Shown in pieces: positions 35,890-43,565 of a DNA stretch of 64,000 nucleotides. How positions within the stretch are numbered: the stretch's first letter is position 1; each line of letters begins with the position of its first letter. The notes beneath the pieces are model-generated. The model did no database searches. It saw only the letters and a program-made list of their open reading frames with translations, and was not told the origin of the DNA. Both the position numbers and the translations under genes were made by a program. Source of the stretch: Methylotenera_A sp963701715 (GTDB lineage: Bacteria > Pseudomonadota > Gammaproteobacteria > Burkholderiales > Methylophilaceae); NCBI GenBank assembly GCA_963701715.1, contig CAVPAX010000007.1:113375-177374 (forward strand), given 5' to 3'.

Positions 35890-36758
35890 AACTCCCTAAC
35901 TTGGGCAGCTTATGGATGCTTGTTGCCGCATTAGGTTTTGCCATTATGGGTACGCTGGTAAAAATTGGGGCAACCAAATTCTCCAGTGCGGAACTGGTTT
36001 TTTATCGTTCTGCTTTTGGTTTATTGGCAATTTACGCTTATATTTTTGCAAAAAAATTACCGCTTAAAACACCAGTCATGTCCAAGCAGATATCGCGCGG
36101 CCTGGTGGGTTTTGCCTCACTGGTGTTGTTTTTCTATGCCATTGCACACTTACCACTCGCTACGGCAATCACACTAAACTACACCTCACCATTATTTTTG
36201 GCGTTGTTTATGCCATTTTTACTGCAAAAAGAGCATAAAAAAAGTTTATCCAAAAAAGGCTTATATGTTGCAGTTGTGCTGGGATTTATTGGCGTAATCC
36301 TGCTTTTAAAACCCACATTTCATCGTGAAGACAGCCTGGCAGGCGCGCTAGGATTGCTTTCCGGCATAGGTGCCGCACTAGCTTACGTGCATGTAAAACA
36401 GCTTGGCAATGCAAACGAACCCGATTGGCGCACTGTATTTTATTTCACATTGATTTCCACCATTGGCGGTGGCATCTGGATGCTGTTACATCACTTTACG
36501 CCAATTAGCTGGCAGGATTTGCCGCTGTTATTGGGTTTGGGCATTTCTGCCACAATCGCACAATTAGCGCTTACCCGCGCCTACCGCACTGGCAACACGC
36601 TTACCGTGGCAAGTTTGGCCTATGTGACGGTGGTGCTGGCAAGCTTGTTTGGTGCCTTATTATGGCAAGAGCAGCTTTCATTGCCGGAATGGCTTGCCAT
36701 CGGTTTAATCATTTTAAGCGGCATTATTAGCGTGCATGCAACACAAACCACAAAATAA
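35886..36758 (+). CDS. EamA/DMT-family transporter
   Basis: 290 aa from the ATG at 35886, which overlaps the stop of the Rieske gene (ATGA), so translation is coupled. Ten predicted membrane helices come in two EamA repeats (LWMLVAALGFAIMGTLVKIGA at the start; ALGLLSGIGAALAYVHVKQL opening the second). Such transporters commonly export metabolites or amino acids. The coupling suggests it moves the substrate or product of the Rieske oxygenase. Confidence 0.88.
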   Translation: MKLPNLGSLWMLVAALGFAIMGTLVKIGATKFSSAELVFYRSAFGLLAIYAYIFAKKLPLKTPVMSKQISRGLVGFASLVLFFYAIAHLPLATAITLNYTSPLFLALFMPFLLQKEHKKSLSKKGLYVAVVLGFIGVILLLKPTFHREDSLAGALGLLSGIGAALAYVHVKQLGNANEPDWRTVFYFTLISTIGGGIWMLLHHFTPISWQDLPLLLGLGISATIAQLALTRAYRTGNTLTVASLAYVTVVLASLFGALLWQEQLSLPEWLAIGLIILSGIISVHATQTTK

Positions 36759-36854
36759 TGTGGTCACGCACTTTGGTCATCACAAAGCACTAGACATTTC
36801 AATTAGTTAGCAGTAATCTGAACTTTCCCCGTTAAAAACGCAGGGTTAGTTTTA

Positions 36855-37503
36855 ATGGTTAACTTCTTTATATTTTTTAGATATATTGCATTGCTGGCAG
36901 CCCTCTGCCTGCTAAGTGGTTGCCTGGGCGGCACAGTTGCGCAGCAAATTGCGCGGTCTATTGCCACCAGCATTGCGGATAAAGCCGTAGCAAAGGCGAT
37001 GGATGTTGATGAAGGCAGCAGCAACCGCGAACCCAAGAGCATTACACTGAAAGACACGCAGCCGGACGATGTCTGGCTTGCAATGGCAACCTCAGGGTTT
37101 CCAAGAAGTTAGACCAGTGACTGAGCCATTGCCTCATCAGCAAACCGAAGAAATTGAAACCCCGATTCAAGTGATGCAAAGCAGTAAACTGGTACGCGTC
37201 GAATTATTCAACCTGCTCATCGGCGAAGAAAAAGCTGCCGTGTTCGAAAAAGCGCGTTTGATGGGTGCAACAAATTTGCCGCAAAACCCTGAATGGCAAC
37301 ACTGGGCAGTTGCCACCGGCGTAGTTGAAAATGATAATAAAATAATTACTTTCCTGATTCCGCCTGAGTTTGGGAAATTGCCAAGCGGCTCTATTGCTGT
37401 CGTGGAGCTGGCAAGCCCAGGTGAACTTAATGTTGCACGCTACAAGGCCACAGAAGCCAAAGCGGTATTTAAGGTTCCAGCAAACCGCTTCGCATCGCAA
37501 TAA
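36855..37503 (+). pseudogene. putative lipoprotein gene interrupted by a +1 frameshift
   Basis: The first frame (36855-37112) gives a lipoprotein signal peptide with lipobox LSGC (C23) and runs to DVWLAMATSGF before stopping. A second frame (open from 37069 to 37503) carries on as QEVRPVTEPLPHQQ and ends with a domain containing QHWAVATGVVENDNKIITFLIPPEFG. Dropping one G of the GGG at 37095-37097 joins them as TSGFQEVRPV without a gap, so this was one protein of about 215 aa. The family is not recognised. The 3' end overlaps the convergent response regulator gene by 35 nt. Either true decay or a sequencing error in a short G-run. Confidence 0.7.
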
Positions 37504-38107
37504 GCGCGATTTCTGCCGAATTATTGGCGTTTAGTTTCTGCTTGATATTATACAAATGCGTACCTACTGTACGCGGGCTTAGAAACAAAGCTTCCGCAAT
37601 TTCATTGGTAGTTTTACCTCTTGCCAGCGACATGAATACTTCGAATTCGCGCTCGCTTAACACATCCACAGGGCTTTGATCGCCAGACAATTGCTGTATC
37701 GCCATTTGTTGCGCTACGCTTGCCTCGAGATACTTTTTGCCGCTCGCAACGATACGAATTGCCTTGATTAGCTCCTCAGCCGCAGATCTTTTGGTTAAAT
37801 AACCTGTTGCGCCTGCATTCAGCACTCGCTTAGGATGTACGGAATCTTCATGCGCAGAGAGCACCAGGATTTTGGCACTGCTATCCTTGGCCAATATACG
37901 CTCAATCGCCTCCAACCCGCCCATGCCTGGCATGGTAATATCCATCACCACTACGTTTGGCTTATGTTCCATGTAAGCTTTAATAGCAGCCTCGCCATTT
38001 TCTGCTTCAGCAATCACCTTGATATCCGAAGCACTTTCCAGCAGCATCTTAAAGCCCATACGCACCACAGCGTGGTCATCAACCAGCATTACGTTAATTT
38101 GACTCAT
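37469..38107 (-). CDS. NarL/FixJ-family response regulator
   Basis: 212 aa: a receiver domain (acidic pair D10/D11, phospho-acceptor D56 in VVMDITMPGMGG, conserved K in GYLTKRSAAEEL) followed by a LuxR-type helix-turn-helix (LSEREFEVFMSLARGKTTNEI; SPRTVGTHLYNIKQKL). It resembles UvrY/GacA and UhpA-like regulators, but no close assignment can be made. Its ATG overlaps the stop of the sensor kinase gene (ATGA), marking a two-component pair whose kinase reading frame is broken. Confidence 0.93.
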   Translation of the reverse strand: MSQINVMLVDDHAVVRMGFKMLLESASDIKVIAEAENGEAAIKAYMEHKPNVVVMDITMPGMGGLEAIERILAKDSSAKILVLSAHEDSVHPKRVLNAGATGYLTKRSAAEELIKAIRIVASGKKYLEASVAQQMAIQQLSGDQSPVDVLSEREFEVFMSLARGKTTNEIAEALFLSPRTVGTHLYNIKQKLNANNSAEIALIAMRSGLLEP

Positions 38108-39473
38108 GTTGACTCACTCTCTATTTTGATGGCCTGCGGAATATTAATATAAATCACCGTGCCGCGCTGCGCAGATGCAGGATTGGTTTCAGAATCCACA
38201 TTAAAACTGCCGTGCAGCCCTTGTACGCGCTCACGCATGCCAAGCAAGCCGAAATGATTGGTTTGATCGACCGCATTAATATCCATGCCTATGCCATTAT
38301 CTTTAATTGTAAGCTGCAATGCGCCGGTTTTGGTGGCTGCAAGATTAATATCTACCACCGTCGCCTTAGCATGCTTAATCACGTTGTTAATCGACTCCTG
38401 CACTATTCGATAAATATTGATGTTTAAAGTTTCGCCCAAAGCGTCCAGGTTGCCCGACAAGCTTAAATTTATCTTTAAGTCTGGATGCTGGTTTTGGTAA
38501 AAATTGACCGCATCGCGCAGGGTTTCACTTAAGCCCAAGTTATCCAGTGCGCCCGGGCGCAACTGGCGGATAATATCGTGCATGCCGTCATAGATATGAT
38601 TGGCGGCGGCCACAATGGTTTGTGCGCTCGATTCTACTTCCGGCGCTTTTCCTTTGGTTTTATTGGCAATCGCTACTGCAAAGGTTTTAATCGCCGTCAC
38701 GTATTGCCCTAATTCGTCGTGTAGTTCACGCGCCAGGCTTCTGCGCTCATCTTCAATATGGCTTTGTATCAGCTGCGTTAGCTGGCGGTTTTCTTCCAAC
38801 TGCCGCTCTATAGCCAGAGATTCTGCCATGCGGTTTAAACTATGCCCAATGCGATCGAATTCCGGCAATTTAAAGGCAGGCAAGCGCGTCGTTAAATCGC
38901 CCTGCTCCATACGGTTAATAGATGCCAGAATGCGATTGACCGGCCTGAGCGAATGGCTTAAAAGCGCGTAAACCATACTATTCAGCAATATGAAGAAACC
39001 TAAACCAATCCACATCAACTGGCTAACATTAGCCCATGCCTCGCGAACCGAACCTGCCGCACTGGACGAAACTTACCAAATGTTCCATAACGAATTTTCC
39101 GCTCTACGGTTTCAGTTTCCGGCACCACCAGTTTTACAAACCAATCAGGCGGACGCACATCGCTACGATAGGTGGATTCCGGTGATTGGTAAATGATGCC
39201 GCCACGTATATCATAAAGCACGATATTGCTGCTGCGCACATAGCCGAGCGACTCTAAAAACCGCTGTAAAACAAGTGTGTGCGGGCCCAAATCCGGGTTC
39301 ATCGCAGAGCTGACAATGACGGTATCCAGCAACTGCACTGTGACGCGACTAGCAGCTTCTACCCGCTCCCGAATCGAGATGCGCGTATCGTTTATCAAAA
39401 TCGTGCCCACCACCAGAATAAAAGCCAGCGATAGCAAAGTGATCAGTAAATTTAAGCGAAACCTTAAACTCAT
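38104..39473 (-). pseudogene. NarX/UhpB-type sensor histidine kinase gene, frameshifted
   Basis: The upstream part (39473-39015) encodes an N-terminal membrane helix and a periplasmic sensor domain. The downstream part (39018-38104) encodes a second helix, a HAMP linker, a HisKA_3 domain with the phospho-accepting His in RSLARELHDELGQYV, and a HATPase_c domain ending before the response regulator. Between them, near 39070-39085, the sensor frame drifts; in the downstream frame the expected VSSSAAGSVREAWANVSQ can be read. One extra T and one extra A relative to the expected TLVVSSS would explain it. The kinase half could still be made from ATG 39018, but without most of the sensor. Confidence 0.82.
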
Positions 39474-39565
39474 GCGTTATCCAAAAAATATCCCTGCGAG
39501 TTTGACGCACTACATACGAAACCGGCAATTGTAAAAATCATTAAATTTACTAATCCCTAAATTTA

Positions 39566-40379
39566 TCAATCTTTGATTTCTATATTTTTATATTCGGCCG
39601 GCACTGGCGGATAAGCCAGCTTCAGGCTTTTAAGCGCATTTAACAAAATTCTTGAAATAAGCAAGTTGCGATTGGTTTTAGAATCTGCAGGCACCACATA
39701 CCAAGGCGCATATTCAGTAGAAGTCGCAGCCAATGCGCTCTCATAGGCCTGCATATATTTATCCCACAAATCGCGCTCTTTCAAATCGTTCGGGTTAAAT
39801 TTCCAAGTCTTGGTGGGGTCGTTCAGGCGCTCCTGCATGCGCTTCTTCTGTTCCTCTTTCGAAATATGCAAATAGCACTTGATAATCACCGTACCCGTTT
39901 CGGTAAGCATCCGTTCAAAATCGTTAATCTGCGCAAAGCGGCGTTTGCACTCCGCATCATCAATCCAATCATGCACTTTTACAATCAGCACATCTTCATA
40001 ATGGCTGCGGTTAAAAATCACAATCTCGCCTTTTTTCGGCACTTCGGCATGCACACGCCACAAATAATCATGCGCCAGCTCTTCCGGCGTTGGTGCTTTA
40101 AAGTTGGCCAATCGTATACCAAGCGGGTCGCACTCGCTAAACACATGCTTTATCGTACCATCCTTGCCGCTGGCATCCATGCCCTGAATCAGCAGCAGCA
40201 CCTTGTGCTTGGCCTGCGCGTGCAGTATATCCTGCAAGCGCATTAATCTCTGTCGCCAGCTTTTCAAGCTCCAGTGCGTTCTGTGTTTTATCGCCGGTGC
40301 GCTCGGATTTATCGCCAGGATTGAAATCACTTAATGAAAATTTTTTAGGTTTAACGCGATACTGTTCTAAATTGGCCAT
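39566..40379 (-). pseudogene. ppk2: polyphosphate kinase 2 (PPK2) family gene, frameshifted near its start
   Basis: The N-terminal frame starts at ATG 40379 (MANLEQYRVKPKKFSLSDF) and reads to LATEIN. The catalytic frame begins with LQDILHAQAK near 40238 and includes the Walker A loop QGMDASGKDGTIKHV, the FKAPTPEELAHDYLW lid and FNRSHYEDVL Walker B, all typical of PPK2 phosphotransferases that use polyphosphate to charge nucleotides. A single-base change around 40238-40248 joins the frames. All catalytic residues lie in the second frame, which extends upstream to 40330, so a shortened enzyme is conceivable. It is directly downstream of intI on the same strand. Confidence 0.82.
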
Positions 40380-40403
40380 GGCTTTAACTTTCTAACGAGG
40401 TTG

Positions 40404-41372
40404 CTAATTTAACACATCCAGCGGACTGCTCACGCCGCGTCCGCCTTTATTAAGCACGTGCGTATAAATCATCGTTGTTGCGACATTCTCGTGCCCCAAC
40501 AGCTCTTGCACGGTGCGGATATCATAACCGCCCTGCAGCAGATGCGTGGCAAAACTATGCCGCAAGGTGTGCGGCGTGGCGGGTTTGGTGATACCCGCAC
40601 GGCGGCATGCCGCCTTGATGGCGCGCTGAATCGTCTCATCTGCCAGATGGTGGCGCCGCACCTTGCCAGAGCGCGGGTCTGTTGAAAGCGTAGCGGACGG
40701 AAACACATACTGCCAGCCCCACTCTTTGCCTGCATTGGGGTATTTTCGCTCAAGCGCATAAGGCAAAAATACCTCGCCGCCGCCACTTGCCAAATCTTGC
40801 TCATGCAGATGTTTTACTTGCAACAAATGCCCGCGTAGCGGCTCCACCGTCACTTTTGGCAACATGGTCACACGGTCTTTAAAGCCCTTGCCCTCGCGTA
40901 CCAGAATCTCGCCGCGCTTCAAATCCACATCTTTCACCCGCATGCGCAAAACTTCCATCAAACGCAAGCCAGAGCCATACAGCAAACTTGCTGCCAGCCA
41001 ATGCACGCCTCGCAGCTGGCCCAGCAAAGCGCGCACTTCATCGTTATCCAGCACGGTTGGTAATCGGCGCGGCTTTTGCGCCTGCTCTACGTTATCCAGC
41101 CATGGCAACTCTTGCCCCAGCACCTGCTTATATAAAAACAACAAAGCGCTACGCGCCTGATTTTGCGTGCTGGCAGAAACATTGCCATCTACCGCAAGAT
41201 GCGTTAAAAACACCTCTACCTCCAACGCACCCATTTCGCCCGGATGCCGCTTGCCATGAAACAAAATATAACGCTTAACCCACTGTACATAAGCTTCTTC
41301 TGTTCTTATGCTATAGTGTTTTAAACGGATTTTGTTACGCACAGAATCTAAAAAAGGAGATTGGGTTGCCAT
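40404..41372 (-). CDS. intI: integron integrase
   Basis: 322-aa tyrosine recombinase with all catalytic residues: R137 (YGSGLRLME), H268 and R271 (HTLRH), H294 (LLGHENV) and the nucleophile Y303 (MIYTHV). The segment FLPYALERKYPNAGKEWGWQ at 202-221 is the additional domain that separates IntI from XerC/D; catalytic positions are offset by a constant 9 from IntI1. IntI recombines attI and single-stranded attC sites to insert or remove gene cassettes. The gene diverges from the cassette array, the standard layout. No good ribosome binding site and no clear LexA box are seen upstream. It appears intact, so the integron could be active. Confidence 0.96.
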   Translation of the reverse strand: MATQSPFLDSVRNKIRLKHYSIRTEEAYVQWVKRYILFHGKRHPGEMGALEVEVFLTHLAVDGNVSASTQNQARSALLFLYKQVLGQELPWLDNVEQAQKPRRLPTVLDNDEVRALLGQLRGVHWLAASLLYGSGLRLMEVLRMRVKDVDLKRGEILVREGKGFKDRVTMLPKVTVEPLRGHLLQVKHLHEQDLASGGGEVFLPYALERKYPNAGKEWGWQYVFPSATLSTDPRSGKVRRHHLADETIQRAIKAACRRAGITKPATPHTLRHSFATHLLQGGYDIRTVQELLGHENVATTMIYTHVLNKGGRGVSSPLDVLN

Positions 41373-41443
41373 GTGTTATCGACTATAGTTTATACGCTCC
41401 CTATTATCAACCTAAGTAAATGATATGACAAGAAAAATGAATA

Positions 41444-41495
41444 ACTTAACGCTCGTTTACACGCCATCATTGGGATGGCTACTTAATAGTTAGGC
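41444..41495 (+). other. candidate attI or degenerate attC at the integrase end of the array
   Basis: Ends in GTTAGGC (41489-41495), a perfect GTTRRRY core directly before the first cassette's start codon. It opens with ACTTAAC (RYYYAAC) at 41444-41450 and contains a GCCATC-GATGGC hairpin (41463-41479). The final core is what attI should show. The paired outer cores and hairpin look more like an attC, so this may be a hybrid or the remnant of an empty cassette. Confidence 0.6.
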
Positions 41496-41499
41496 GCTT

Positions 41500-41976
41500 A
41501 TGGATAAAGAGTTAATAGCTATTAGAGATGGTAAGTATGATGAAGCAATTAAGTTAGCAAAAAAGCATCTTGAAGAAAGTCCAGATGAAATAAATAGCCA
41601 TTTCACTTTAGCTCAAGCTTATGACGCAAAAGGAGCCTCGAAAGAGGCTTTAGAACATGTAGAAAGGTGTCTTAAAGTATTACCAGATTTTTTTGAAGCA
41701 TTATATCTAGCAGCTATTTCTGCAAAGGGTATTAAAAAATACGATGAGGCATACCAATATGCAATTAAGGCTCTAAAAGATGGACAAGACCCGAACCTAC
41801 CAAAGGTAGTGCGAATTTTATTAAAAGTGCTATCTTACATCCCAGGCCTTAATGCATTAAGAAATACCAATAAAAGTGTTGTTGGTAGTTATGCAAAGAA
41901 AACACAATGGCTACATGAATATGTTGTGTGGTATGAACAACAATCGCCTAACCCCACATTCAAGCGGGACGCCTAA
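41500..41976 (+). CDS. integron cassette 1: small TPR protein
   Basis: 158-aa soluble protein. Residues about 1-95 form tetratricopeptide-like helix pairs (YDEAIKLAKKHLEESPDEIN; HFTLAQAYDAKGASKEALEHVERCLK; ALYLAAISAKGIKKYDEAYQYAIKAL). The ATG is 5 nt after the GTTAGGC core, so it is the first cassette and the one best placed for expression. The last residues, PNPTFKRDA, are encoded by the attC site itself, a known habit of cassette genes. It is much more AT-rich than its neighbours, indicating separate origin. Function unknown; probably a protein-interaction module. Confidence 0.9.
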   Translation: MDKELIAIRDGKYDEAIKLAKKHLEESPDEINSHFTLAQAYDAKGASKEALEHVERCLKVLPDFFEALYLAAISAKGIKKYDEAYQYAIKALKDGQDPNLPKVVRILLKVLSYIPGLNALRNTNKSVVGSYAKKTQWLHEYVVWYEQQSPNPTFKRDA

Positions 41977-42003
41977 CGGCGCCCCTTAATTCAAACGTTA
42001 GGA
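41946..42003 (+). other. attC recombination site of cassette 1 (complete)
   Basis: 58 nt from GCCTAAC (41946-41952) to GTTAGGA (41997-42003). Inner arms CAAGCGGGACGCC and GGCGCCCCTT fold around TAA, and ATTCAA on the left faces AATTCAAAC on the right, leaving the usual extrahelical bases. This is a compact attC of the CR/Pseudomonas-Xanthomonas type and is very likely functional. Confidence 0.93.
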
Positions 42004-42027
42004 GCTATAGGTAATGAGAAACACACT

Positions 42028-42417
42028 ATGAAATGGATGACTCCCATTACATTGTTCGTGGTCATTGTTGCCGCGAGCATTACTGTCTTTTTCGTGAAAT
42101 CACTCAAGCCAACCAGCGCTGGTGCGTTCGCGTTTTTCGTTGTCTGGTTGGCTCTACCTTATGTGGTTCTGAGTATTGCACTACTTTTGTCGTGGCGAAA
42201 ACAAACCGCATCGGTTCATTGGCATGTTGTGGCAGTATTGGTTTCCATTGGCGGCATCGTCTTTTTGACGGATGTTATTTTCTGGCACCCAGATGCACAG
42301 GGTGCAATCGCAGTGTTAATGACCCCGATACTTCAGGGTGGTGCACTAGCTATTTTGCTACCAGTAGCTTCATGGTTGTCGCGAAAAACCGCGCAGGCCG
42401 GTGAATTCAGACGTTAG
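42028..42417 (+). CDS. integron cassette 2: small membrane protein
   Basis: 129 aa with four hydrophobic helices (about 5-23, 29-50, 65-85 and 95-115) and a short polar tail. The cassette begins after the attC at 42003. The C-terminus (AQAGEFRR) runs into the remnant recombination site AATTCAGACGTTAGC. No family is recognised. A second reading frame of similar length (42033-42404) overlaps almost fully but looks like a shadow, having no membrane pattern or ribosome binding site. Confidence 0.75.
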   Translation: MKWMTPITLFVVIVAASITVFFVKSLKPTSAGAFAFFVVWLALPYVVLSIALLLSWRKQTASVHWHVVAVLVSIGGIVFLTDVIFWHPDAQGAIAVLMTPILQGGALAILLPVASWLSRKTAQAGEFRR

Positions 42418-42419
42418 CG
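42391..42419 (+). other. partial attC of cassette 2
   Basis: Only the right half is recognisable: AATTCAGAC then GTTAGCG (42413-42419). No RYYYAAC partner is found in the preceding 100 nt, so the left half has been lost or replaced by coding sequence. Confidence 0.6.
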
Positions 42420-42437
42420 CACGTACGGAACGATAAT

Positions 42438-43088
42438 ATGCAGCAAATTCTCGTCTATTCCGATTCGCTGTCATGGGGCATTATCCCGACCACTCGCCAG
42501 CGTCTGCCTTTCGATAAGCGCTGGCCGGGCGTCATGGAAATGTCGCTGAATTCCGCTGACCAGCAGGTTCGTGTTATTGAGGATTGTCTGAACGGTCGGC
42601 GCACTGTATGGGATGACCCGTTTAAACCCGGACGAAACGGTTTGGTCGGCTTAGAGCAGAGAATAGAAATTCATTCGCCACTTGCCCTTGTCATCCTGAT
42701 GCTCGGGACCAATGACTTTCAATCCATGCACCAACACAATGCGTGGCATTCTGCGCAAGGTATTCTCGCGCTCATCACGGCCATCCGCACAGCGCCTATC
42801 GAGCCCGGTATGCCTGCGCCTCAAATACTCGTCGTTGCGCCGCCAGCTATACGAACACCGAAAGGACCGATTGCGCCAAAATTTGGGGGGGGCGAAAGAA
42901 AGTGTGCTGGGGTGGCATTTGCCTACCGCAATGTGTGCGAAGAAGTTGGTTGCCACTTCTTTGATGCAGGCAGTGTAATCACATCAAGCAACGTGGATGG
43001 CGTACATCTTGACCTTGAGCAGCACTTGGTTCTTGGCAAGGAGTTATCCAGAACCGTCAAAGCTCTGCTTACAGAAAATGCGCTCTAA
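42438..43088 (+). CDS. integron cassette 3: SGNH/GDSL-family hydrolase
   Basis: 216-aa esterase/lipase-type enzyme. Block I is YSDSLSWG with nucleophile S10, GTND in LMLGTNDFQ supplies the oxyanion Asn, and VDGVHLD carries the catalytic Asp/His pair. The N-terminal half resembles arylesterase-like SGNH hydrolases. No signal peptide, so it should be cytoplasmic. It lies just after a GTTAGCG core and ends in an eroded attC, so it came as a cassette. SGNH hydrolases seem to me a recurring cassette cargo. Confidence 0.88.
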   Translation: MQQILVYSDSLSWGIIPTTRQRLPFDKRWPGVMEMSLNSADQQVRVIEDCLNGRRTVWDDPFKPGRNGLVGLEQRIEIHSPLALVILMLGTNDFQSMHQHNAWHSAQGILALITAIRTAPIEPGMPAPQILVVAPPAIRTPKGPIAPKFGGGERKCAGVAFAYRNVCEEVGCHFFDAGSVITSSNVDGVHLDLEQHLVLGKELSRTVKALLTENAL

Positions 43089-43102
43089 CTCGAACGTTAA
43101 CA
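43082..43102 (+). other. collapsed attC of cassette 3
   Basis: GCTCTAAC (43082-43089) is followed almost directly by TCGAACGTTAACA, so both outer cores survive but the intervening hairpin is gone. It probably marks the far end of the array and is unlikely to be a good substrate. Confidence 0.6.
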
Positions 43103-43116
43103 CCCTACTAAAACCA

Positions 43117-43154
43117 TTGCCCTGCGACCCGCATGGGTATTGCCTTGCAGGGTA
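43117..43154. repeat. REP-like palindrome, copy D
   Basis: TGCCCTGC pairs with GCAGGGTA (one G-U pair) around a loop containing CGCATGGGTATTGCC. It lies 15 nt beyond the last integron core, at the junction between the cassette array and chromosomal sequence. Confidence 0.65.
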
Positions 43155-43283
43155 TTAAATAATTTTTAGCTATTGTGTCTTTTTGGGCTTGCACCCACCC
43201 ATAAATAAATCTATGCTATTAATAGGTGCTTCAAATAATACTTTGTTCGTCACCGCCTTAGAAAGAACAATGAAGGCTATTAT

Positions 43284-43520
43284 ATGGTCTTTGAAATTGA
43301 CAATGACATCAAGGGTTTAGCTACTCTCTGCAAGAGTAATTTGGCTTGTTTAGAGTCAGATTGCCACACGCTATGCAAAGTGAAAGATTGCATCAATGGA
43401 AAAGTGCATTTTATTGAGTGCAAAGACCAGAACATTTGCGATTATAAAAAATCATTCGGGCATGGGCATATTTGCAGCTGCCCTGTCAGAAAAGAAATTT
43501 ACAATAAATATAAAATTTAA
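43284..43520 (+). CDS. Cys-rich small protein, unknown
   Basis: 78 aa with nine cysteines (16, 22, 27, 31, 36, 46, 52, 64, 66) and four histidines, including GHGHICSCPV near the end. It has no signal peptide, so a metal-binding cytoplasmic protein is more likely than a disulfide-rich secreted one. It is AT-rich, lies between the integron and the thioesterase gene, and no attC flanks it. I do not recognise the family. Cysteine spacing and length make a real gene likely. Confidence 0.55.
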   Translation: MVFEIDNDIKGLATLCKSNLACLESDCHTLCKVKDCINGKVHFIECKDQNICDYKKSFGHGHICSCPVRKEIYNKYKI

Positions 43521-43565
43521 CCCCCAAAATTTAAACCGCAAGAATATAAGCCCAAGATCAGACGA

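Noticed and set aside
40380..40403. An attC-like CTAAC...GTTGC sequence at the 3' end of intI.
   Set aside because: No paired cores or hairpin and the wrong side of the integrase for cassettes.
41430..41480. An extra small gene between intI and the first cassette.
   Set aside because: No frame longer than about 20 codons with a ribosome binding site; the stretch is explained by the recombination site.
42033..42404. A second frame overlapping cassette 2.
   Set aside because: It lacks the membrane-helix pattern, has no ribosome binding site, and covers the same bases as the better frame.
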